Source: a bacterium (GTDB lineage Bacteria; Babelota; Babeliae; Babelales; RVW-14). Taken from it: a stretch of DNA of 5,099 bases. Shown one piece after another: positions 1 to 5,099 of the stretch. The first letter of the stretch is position 1. Every line of letters begins with the position of its first letter. Under the pieces are notes generated by a model, which had not been told where the DNA came from, did no database searches, and saw only the letters and a list, made by a program, of their open reading frames with translations. Location of the stretch: NCBI GenBank assembly GCA_023249955.1, contig JAHFBR010000093.1, forward strand, positions 1 through 5,099. Direction: 5' to 3'. The position numbers and the translations under genes are program-made.

Positions 1-1
1 A

Positions 2-760
2 GATTACCGAGGAATTATTGTTTATCGGTCTAAAGCATATAAAGATCGCGACAGCCACCTTTTTAGAACATTCAAAAAACAGCATCCAGAATTTTTATAC
101 GTAAATGCCAATGCGCGCCACTATTTCAAGCGCAAGGACACTACCACCCAGCTGTTCAAAGCCGCACAGCTGGACCATTTCTTACCAAAGACTGTAATCT
201 ATCCCACCAACTACAGCACAGAACTTGTCGAATCAATCAAACAAAATTTTCACAGCGACATGCTCGTTATCAAACCGGTTTCAGCAACACTGGGCTATGG
301 CGTCAACGCCATCAAGCTGCAGGATGTTGATAGTTTTTTGAGGCTTATTTTATGCAATCAGCACGCCATACAACCAGACTCTTCTTCTGGGTTGTCCTTC
401 TGGAAGAATAATCAACCATCAACATTTATTGTATCAGAATACGCGCCATCAAAGCCGTTCTCTTTCAATAATAAAATCTATGACCCCACCATGCGGATTG
501 TTTTTTTAATGCATCACGATCAGGGAACCGTTCACGTTAATGTCGTTGCCGGGTTTTGGAAAACACCGACCAAAGAACTTGCTGACCCCCACGCAACACT
601 CACCGATAAACACATAACCGGCCTCAACTCAGGAGCTCGATACAATGGGCTTTTTGCCGAAGACGAGGATTGGTTTAAGATCAAAAATATTTTGCAAACT
701 ATGCTACCCCAGCTCTACAAAACCATGTTGCAGATGAAAGATGAAAATCATGACCGTTAG
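2..760 (+). CDS. ATP-grasp-like protein, copy A, C-terminal part (5' end outside window)
   Basis: The frame is open from base 2 to the TAG at 758-760, giving 252 residues. The methionine at 260 is internal: the sequence before it aligns without gaps to the neighbouring copy B. Shared blocks include P-E-F-L-Y-V-N-A and A-R-H-Y-F-K-R-K-D (about residues 30-46). A candidate ATP-binding lysine lies in V-I-K-P (residue about 91), followed by the loop G-Y-G-V. A V-S-E-Y hinge comes next, then the signature Y-D-P-T-M-R (bases 479-496) and G-F-W-K-T-P-T-K. This order of elements resembles an ATP-grasp ligase core, so ATP-dependent ligation or phosphorylation is a reasonable but unproven role. Over the aligned part it is roughly half identical to copy B, so it is probably a tandem duplicate. 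The missing N-terminus probably carries a signal peptide and the cysteine block seen in B. The stop overlaps the start of B, suggesting one transcript with coupled translation. Confidence 0.85.
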   Translation, partial: DYRGIIVYRSKAYKDRDSHLFRTFKKQHPEFLYVNANARHYFKRKDTTTQLFKAAQLDHFLPKTVIYPTNYSTELVESIKQNFHSDMLVIKPVSATLGYGVNAIKLQDVDSFLRLILCNQHAIQPDSSSGLSFWKNNQPSTFIVSEYAPSKPFSFNNKIYDPTMRIVFLMHHDQGTVHVNVVAGFWKTPTKELADPHATLTDKHITGLNSGARYNGLFAEDEDWFKIKNILQTMLPQLYKTMLQMKDENHDR

Positions 761-2027
761 ATTGTTACTATACTGCTTGCTCTTCTGCGCCTATGTTTCA
801 TGCATCTTTGCCGACACTTACAAACCATTTGCAATGAGCACCGAGGATATTTATGCCGTCCTGAACAACACCCTAGTGCACCGGCTGCCCACGATATCCA
901 AGCTTCCGGCTGATATCACTTTTGGTTGCGCCGATATAAAATATAATCCCAAAAATGGTGAAAGTGTTTTAAAATTTTGCGAATGCGGCGACGGCATCTA
1001 CATGTCATTTCGCACTGCATCGGTCGAACTCAACAACCACATTCAAGACGTTGTTTCACCGTACTGGGGCATCTTTTGGAACTACATCAAAAGCTTTGGG
1101 CTACCTTTTTGGCTCGTTGAAAATTGTGACTACCAAAATGCATTGGCACTACAAGAGTGTAAACGACTTGGTGGCCATTACGTCAGCAGCTTGAACGACC
1201 TGGAGCGTAACCCAGTTTTCAAAAGATCCAAATGTGCAGCTCCAACCAACAAGGCTGATATTAAATCTTACAAGGGCATCATTGTCTTTCGTGCAAATAC
1301 CGAAAAAGCACGCGAGGGCGAAACTTTTTGTAAATTTAAAAAACGAAATCCGGAATTTTTGTATGTGAACGCCATGGCACGGCATTACTTTAAGCGCAAG
1401 GATAATACCTATGCACTCTTTGCCAATGCCGGCTTGAGCAAATACATTCCACAGTTTGTTACCATGTCAGCAGAGTACAATAATACCCTTGCTCATAGAA
1501 TTTTGGGCAGTGTCGCGAGCAACCCTTTGATTGTCAAACCGGCTTTCTCATCCCTCAGCATGGGTGTCAACACGGTCGAACGGCAAGATCTTGACGCACT
1601 TCTTAAATTACTTCTCAAAGATTATAGAAAAATTGATAGTGATGCTCACCGCTGTTTTTTATATTGGCGCCAAGCGCGACCACGCCAGATGGTTGCTGCT
1701 GAATACGTTCCATCCAAAACAATTTACAAAGATGGCAAGCCCTATGACCCAACCATGCGTGTTGTTTTTATGATGCATCATGATGGCGATACCGTCAGCA
1801 TCAATGTCATTGCAGGATTCTGGAAAATACCGGTCAAATCACTTATCGATGATGTTCCGTTGACCGAAAAAACAATAACCATTGCGCATGCCGGGGCATA
1901 CTACAGTGGAATTTTTGTTGATCGCAATGACTGGAACGATATCAAAAGCATTCTTCACTCCATACTACCAGAGCTCTATATCACCATGCTCAAACAAGGC
2001 ATCCCAAATCACTCATCACCAAAATAA
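741..2027 (+). CDS. Exported ATP-grasp-like protein, copy B (complete)
   Basis: This 428-residue protein has a signal peptide: K2 and R7, a hydrophobic run over about residues 8-23, and probable cleavage after I-F-A at 24. The N-terminal domain has the cysteine block L-K-F-C-E-C-G-D-G (77-85), also present in copy C. The core follows: P-E-F-L-Y-V-N-A (204-211), A-R-H-Y-F-K-R-K-D (213-221), I-V-K-P with K266 as likely ATP-binding lysine, a glycine/serine loop to G275-V, A-E-Y hinge with E321, Y-D-P-T-M-R (335-340) and G-F-W-K-I-P-V-K (359-366). These resemble ATP-grasp elements; the D-x-x-x-R also recalls the D-x-R of RimK and tubulin-tyrosine-ligase-type enzymes. No conserved D/E-x-N metal motif is seen near the C-terminus. 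The substrate is unknown. There is no strong ribosome site before 741, only a purine-rich stretch, so translation is probably coupled to copy A. The ATG at 750 is an alternative start. Confidence 0.88.
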   Translation: MKIMTVRLLLYCLLFCAYVSCIFADTYKPFAMSTEDIYAVLNNTLVHRLPTISKLPADITFGCADIKYNPKNGESVLKFCECGDGIYMSFRTASVELNNHIQDVVSPYWGIFWNYIKSFGLPFWLVENCDYQNALALQECKRLGGHYVSSLNDLERNPVFKRSKCAAPTNKADIKSYKGIIVFRANTEKAREGETFCKFKKRNPEFLYVNAMARHYFKRKDNTYALFANAGLSKYIPQFVTMSAEYNNTLAHRILGSVASNPLIVKPAFSSLSMGVNTVERQDLDALLKLLLKDYRKIDSDAHRCFLYWRQARPRQMVAAEYVPSKTIYKDGKPYDPTMRVVFMMHHDGDTVSINVIAGFWKIPVKSLIDDVPLTEKTITIAHAGAYYSGIFVDRNDWNDIKSILHSILPELYITMLKQGIPNHSSPK

Positions 2028-3715
2028 CGCTCTTTTTTGAGGTGATTGATAATCAGATTAAGTACCTGATCAATATCTACTTTTGCCGTATCAATGGTAA
2101 TTTCTGGTTTAATCGGAACCTCATAAGGATCAGTGATGCCAGTAAAATTTTCAATCTTTCCTGCTCGCGCCTTTGCATAAAGGCCCTTAACATCGCGCTC
2201 TTCACAATCCGCAAGGCTTGTTGACAGATAGACTTCAATGTACCCTGCGCGCGCTGAAATCATATCACGGTTGTGCTTGCGGTCTTGCTCGTACGGCGCA
2301 ATTAGTGCACAAATTGCAATACCGCCATTTTTGCTGATTTCATTGGCAACAAAGCCTACTCGACGCACGTTGAGCGCACGGTGCTCTTTGGAAAACCCAA
2401 GCTCACTGGATAAATACTGGCGCACAATGTCACCATCAAGCAGTGTGATGGGCCGGTCCTGCAACTCGTTCAGCTTAACCGCAAGCGCATTGGCAATCGT
2501 CGATTTTCCAGAACCAGAAAGACCGGTAAAAAATATGGTGAAGCCTTGCTTGTTGCGCGGAGGGTAGGCAATACGTAGCTCTTGCGCAACCTCTGGATAC
2601 GTGAACCACGATGGAATTTCCAGACCATTATTAAGAATATTGCGCAGTTGCGTGCCAGAAATATTTAATGTTTTGACTCCCGGTGGAACCTGATCAACCT
2701 GCTCGTAAGAATCAGTATCTGGAATATACACCATCTCTTTGAATGGAACAATTTCCATGCCAATCTCGACAGCATATTTCATCACCAGATCTTGCGAATC
2801 GTAGGGCCCATAAAAAGGAACCCCGTTGCTAAAGCTGCCCGGTCCGGCATGATCTCTGCCAATAATAAAATGGGTGCAGCCGTAATTTTTGCGAATAAGC
2901 GCGTGCCACAAGGCTTCGCGCGGGCCGGCCATACGCATGGCAAGAGGCAACAAGCTTAGTGTTGCAGTACCCTGCGGATAGTGTGCCATCAGTTTTTTGT
3001 AACAGCGTACGCGTGTACGATAATCAACGTCACCCGGCTTGGTCAAACCTACCACGGGGTGAATCAGTAAATGTGCTCCAACATTTTTTGCTGCTCGGTA
3101 TGTAAGCTCCAGATGAGCCCGATGCATGGGGTTACGCGTCTGAAAAGCTATCACTTTATAAATGCCGTTATCTTGAAAATATGCCTTGAGCTCCTGCGGC
3201 GTACGACGAATATCAACAAAATCGTAGTACGTCGGCATAGCAACCTTGGTGACAGCGCCTCCAACGTAATACCCTTTCGTCTTGTTCATCAGGTAGGCCA
3301 CACCAGGATGTTCAAGACTGGTTGTGCCATAAACACACAGAGCCTCTTTGGCTTTGTCCGGCTGCCAAGCATCTTCAACAGCCATGGTTGCCATTAGTGT
3401 ACCATCGGGGGAACGAAGCTCCAAAACGTTATCTTCGTGTATTTTTTTGACCGCCTCTTCGCTCACATCAAGCGTTATGGGCATCGGCCACACCGCTCCA
3501 TCTGCAAGCCGCATGTTTTCAACAACACTGTCATAATCTATTTTTTTCAAAAATCCGGTCAATGGTGCAAAACCGCCATTCATAACAAGTTCAAGGTCAC
3601 ACATCTGACGTTGCGTCAACACATGCGATGGATGTGCACATGCATTTTGCACGGCTAAAATAATACCCAACAAAATACTGCCAAGCTGTCCAGCCTTTTT
3701 TAACATATGCATCAT
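2009..3715 (-). CDS. sat/cysC: Bifunctional sulfate adenylyltransferase / adenylylsulfate kinase (PAPS synthase) with a signal peptide
   Basis: This 568-residue fusion makes APS from sulfate and ATP (N-terminal domain), then phosphorylates APS to PAPS (C-terminal domain). Sulfurylase motifs: C-D-L-E-L with G-G-F-A-P-L (about 39-52), Q-T-R-N-P-M-H-R-A-H (192-201), M-A-G-P-R-E-A (262-268) and G-R-D-H-A-G-P-G (286-293). Kinase motifs: P-loop G-L-S-G-S-G-K-S-T (398-406), D-G-D-I-V-R (427-432), K-G-L-Y-A-K-A (510-516) and F-T-G-I with P-Y-E (524-532). Both sites look intact. Sulfurylase-first order and wording match filamentous-fungal ATP sulfurylase and some bacterial fusions; animal PAPS synthases have the reverse order. 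The oddity is the N-terminus: K6-K7, a hydrophobic run at about 11-22 and A-C-A cleavage at 27 replace the usual N-terminal segment with its PHGG motif. The ATG at 3715 is chosen because AGGAG lies 6 bases upstream; an in-frame TTG at 3742 has no comparable site. The second ATG, at 3712, is also possible. Confidence 0.95.
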   Translation of the reverse strand: MMHMLKKAGQLGSILLGIILAVQNACAHPSHVLTQRQMCDLELVMNGGFAPLTGFLKKIDYDSVVENMRLADGAVWPMPITLDVSEEAVKKIHEDNVLELRSPDGTLMATMAVEDAWQPDKAKEALCVYGTTSLEHPGVAYLMNKTKGYYVGGAVTKVAMPTYYDFVDIRRTPQELKAYFQDNGIYKVIAFQTRNPMHRAHLELTYRAAKNVGAHLLIHPVVGLTKPGDVDYRTRVRCYKKLMAHYPQGTATLSLLPLAMRMAGPREALWHALIRKNYGCTHFIIGRDHAGPGSFSNGVPFYGPYDSQDLVMKYAVEIGMEIVPFKEMVYIPDTDSYEQVDQVPPGVKTLNISGTQLRNILNNGLEIPSWFTYPEVAQELRIAYPPRNKQGFTIFFTGLSGSGKSTIANALAVKLNELQDRPITLLDGDIVRQYLSSELGFSKEHRALNVRRVGFVANEISKNGGIAICALIAPYEQDRKHNRDMISARAGYIEVYLSTSLADCEERDVKGLYAKARAGKIENFTGITDPYEVPIKPEITIDTAKVDIDQVLNLIINHLKKERYFGDE

Positions 3716-3721
3716 GCATTT

Positions 3722-3730
3722 CTCCTCTCT
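3722..3730 (-). promoter_or_regulatory. Ribosome binding site of the PAPS synthase gene
   Basis: On the minus strand this reads AGAGAGGAG, with six bases between GGAG and the ATG at 3715. It decides the start: the upstream in-frame TTG at 3742 lies before this site, so the nine residues it would add are probably not translated. Confidence 0.8.
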
Positions 3731-3754
3731 GGAAATAGTCAACTCATCCTTTTC

Positions 3755-3784
3755 TTGATACTAACCCCACCACACAATTATATT
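3755..3784 (+). promoter_or_regulatory. Predicted sigma70-type promoter for copy C
   Basis: TTGATA at 3755-3760 (five of six matches to the -35 consensus) is followed after 18 bases by TATATT at 3779-3784 (five of six matches to the -10 consensus). Transcription would start near 3791, giving a leader of about 40 bases before the ATG at 3832. The -10 shares bases 3779-3782 with the opposite-strand -10. This is a prediction by eye, in a lineage whose sigma factor preferences are unknown. Confidence 0.5.
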
Positions 3785-3804
3785 AATCAAGGGCACTTTA
3801 AAAA
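3777..3804 (-). promoter_or_regulatory. Predicted sigma70-type promoter for the PAPS synthase gene
   Basis: On the minus strand a perfect TATAAT occupies 3782-3777. With a 16-base spacer, a weak -35 candidate TTTTTA lies at 3804-3799. Transcription would start near 3770, leaving about 55 bases of leader before the ATG at 3715. The poor -35 suggests either low activity or activator dependence. Confidence 0.45.
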
Positions 3805-3815
3805 GCTATTTTGGT

Positions 3816-3823
3816 GAGAAGGA
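3816..3823 (+). promoter_or_regulatory. Ribosome binding site of copy C
   Basis: GAGAAGGA ends eight bases before the ATG at 3832, a normal distance. A second ATG at 3825 lies only one base from the site and opens a different frame lacking the family motifs, so spacing supports 3832 as the true start. Confidence 0.75.
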
Positions 3824-3831
3824 TATGAATC

Positions 3832-5040
3832 ATGCGCGTATTGCTCTTAGTTATTACGTTACTCTCGGTCGGGTCCAATATTTGCTTGCCCGCTCAACGC
3901 CCACTCCCCTTCCCGGCACTTCCTCGCAGTACTCAAACATTGCCACCCGATGTCTCTTTTTGCATTGTAGATGGAAAATTCAAAAACGGTACGCTCAAAA
4001 TATGCGAAATGGGCCAGGGCGTTGTGTCTGGGTTCCTGGGACACCAGCGACTTTTCGGCATTGGAAGCATTTGGGAAAATGCATGGAAGTTTTTTGCAAA
4101 ACTACCCATCAACACGATCTGTCACACGCATCCCAAAACTCATCCAGCACGCAAGGATCATTTTGCTTTTTATGAAATTGAACGGCTCAAGATCCCCATT
4201 TACACCACGTTGCAAAACATACAACAACCAGCACTTTTGGTGGCAACAGAGCCCTTTGCCCTCTTCAAACATTATGACATCATCACACAGCGATATCCGA
4301 ATCTTATGATCCTTGATGATGCAACCAAACCTTTTGTGCTCAATAAAATTTTGACACATCTTTTTTTCGCCGATGATCCAGAACTTGAAAAACTGCGGCC
4401 CCAGTGCAAAATTGTCCCCAGAATCTACTCGCCAACACTTGCTCGCGAGATCACCGATACCATGCCGGCCCAACGTTACGTGATTAAACCTATGAACGCC
4501 ATTAAGGGCAAAGGTATTATTTTTGTCGAAAAAAAACATCTTGATAACGCTCTCAACCTTATTTTAACCAAACCACAACACGCAAGATTCAAAAAACGGC
4601 TCCAGCAAGAGCCATTCAAGTTTTGGACGGAGTACACTAAGCCATTCTTTCTGGTAGAGTCGTACGAGGCATCAGCGCCCATCATATCCAACAACAAACC
4701 GTATGATCCAACCATGCGGATTGCTTTTGGATTGTCACACTTTAACGGCACGGTTAACATTGAATTTTTTGGTGCCTACTGGAAGCTGCCATCAAAAGCG
4801 CTCGATGAGACGGGATCACTCGAAGAAAAGTTTAAATCTCGCATCAAGCCGGGGACGGTGTGCTCCGCACGCGTTGACCTCCAAACCTACGAGCAAATTA
4901 AACAAATTCTTAGTGCCAGCATGCCCACGGTGTATCTCAAAATGATTGCTGCCCGCTACAATTATGAGTTTCTCAACACCACACGCAGACAACTGGGCCT
5001 TGGTCCGTATGCAGATGATTTCAGTACTAACGATGCATAA
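3832..5040 (+). CDS. Exported ATP-grasp-like protein, copy C (complete, divergent)
   Basis: This 402-residue protein starts with a short signal peptide (R2, then a hydrophobic run at 3-13; cleavage perhaps after L-P-A at 21), followed by a proline-rich linker. The cysteine block L-K-I-C-E-M-G-Q-G (55-63) matches copy B. The core keeps Y-V-I-K-P with K219 as likely ATP-binding lysine, loop G-K-G-I (226-229), V-E-S-Y hinge with E276, Y-D-P-T-M-R (291-296) and Y-W-K-L-P-S-K (316-322). The A-R-H-Y-F-K-R-K-D block of A and B is not conserved here; the matching region reads D-D-A-T-K-P-F (162-168). A histidine-rich stretch (98-110) and a C-terminal tail of about 30 residues are specific to this copy. 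Function is inferred only from the ATP-grasp-like pattern, and the substrate is unknown. It has its own promoter and is divergent from the PAPS synthase gene, so the two may share control. Confidence 0.87.
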   Translation: MRVLLLVITLLSVGSNICLPAQRPLPFPALPRSTQTLPPDVSFCIVDGKFKNGTLKICEMGQGVVSGFLGHQRLFGIGSIWENAWKFFAKLPINTICHTHPKTHPARKDHFAFYEIERLKIPIYTTLQNIQQPALLVATEPFALFKHYDIITQRYPNLMILDDATKPFVLNKILTHLFFADDPELEKLRPQCKIVPRIYSPTLAREITDTMPAQRYVIKPMNAIKGKGIIFVEKKHLDNALNLILTKPQHARFKKRLQQEPFKFWTEYTKPFFLVESYEASAPIISNNKPYDPTMRIAFGLSHFNGTVNIEFFGAYWKLPSKALDETGSLEEKFKSRIKPGTVCSARVDLQTYEQIKQILSASMPTVYLKMIAARYNYEFLNTTRRQLGLGPYADDFSTNDA

Positions 5041-5099
5041 AGCGCTAGCCTTCACCGCCACTTGATGCTATCTTTGCTCAAAAAAGGGCTTGATGGAGA

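Noticed and set aside
260..760. A complete 166-residue gene starting at the ATG at 260.
   Set aside because: The frame stays open upstream to base 2, and the upstream part aligns with copy B, so this methionine is internal, just before the V-I-K-P motif.
2045..2074. Imperfect inverted repeat (ATTGAT with ATCAAT, CAG with CTG) just beyond the stop of copy B, considered as a terminator.
   Set aside because: The stem is interrupted and AT-rich, no T-run follows, and it lies inside the coding sequence of the PAPS synthase.
2238..2567. Plus-strand open frame of 109 codons opposite the PAPS synthase gene.
   Set aside because: It lies entirely antisense to the highly conserved kinase domain, has no ribosome site and no protein-like pattern. 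It is a shadow of that gene, as are the other frames at 3071-3658.
3635..3715. Lipoprotein signal (cysteine in the leader at residue 26) on the PAPS synthase.
   Set aside because: The residues before the cysteine (V-Q-N-A) do not fit a lipobox, while A-C-A fits ordinary signal peptidase cleavage.
4102..4539. Minus-strand open frame of 145 codons inside copy C.
   Set aside because: Copy C is supported by its signal peptide, ribosome site and family motifs. The antisense frame shows no recognisable motif.
5052..5099. Minus-strand open frame ending in a TGA at 5052-5054, which would be the last 15 residues of a gene converging on copy C; also a plus-strand frame opening with an ATG at 5065.
   Set aside because: Only about 35-48 bases are visible in either case. 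The plus-strand ATG has no ribosome site, and neither peptide is recognisable. Sequence beyond the window is needed to decide.

Overview
This is bacterial chromosomal DNA of moderate GC, with Shine-Dalgarno-led genes, Sec-type signal peptides and tight packing. No rRNA, tRNA, CRISPR, insertion sequence or phage gene is visible. The lineage cannot be fixed from the sequence. Families of exported, lineage-specific paralogs beside a fungal-like bifunctional sulfurylase would suit a host-associated candidate-phylum bacterium (Dependentiae/TM6 comes to mind), but this is a weak guess from style.

Layout. (1) Positions 2-760, plus strand: the C-terminal 252 residues of a protein whose start lies upstream of the window. 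(2) 741-2027, plus strand: a complete tandem paralog overlapping the first by 20 bases. (3) 2009-3715, minus strand: a fused ATP sulfurylase-APS kinase (PAPS synthase), convergent with gene 2 and overlapping it by 19 bases. (4) 3716-3831: a short divergent control region with two face-to-face sigma70-like promoters that share their -10 sequence. (5) 3832-5040, plus strand: a third, more divergent paralog. (6) 5041-5099: a 59-base tail with no supported gene.

The three paralogs share a core that reads like an ATP-grasp fold: a K-P motif followed by a glycine loop, a V-x-E hinge, and an invariant Y-D-P-T-M-R signature followed by a W-K-x-P-x-K strand. The two complete copies also share an N-terminal LKxCExGxG block, and both begin with a signal peptide. 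The familiar ATP-grasp C-terminal metal-binding motif (D/E-x-N) is not obvious. Their substrate is unknown.

The PAPS synthase keeps the signature motifs of both enzymes, so it should make APS and then PAPS. However, it begins with a convincing signal peptide in place of the usual N-terminal segment. All three complete genes therefore appear to encode exported proteins of families that normally need ATP. That is the most unusual feature of the window. One reading is an exported, perhaps host-directed, nucleotide-dependent modification system; this is inference, not demonstrated.
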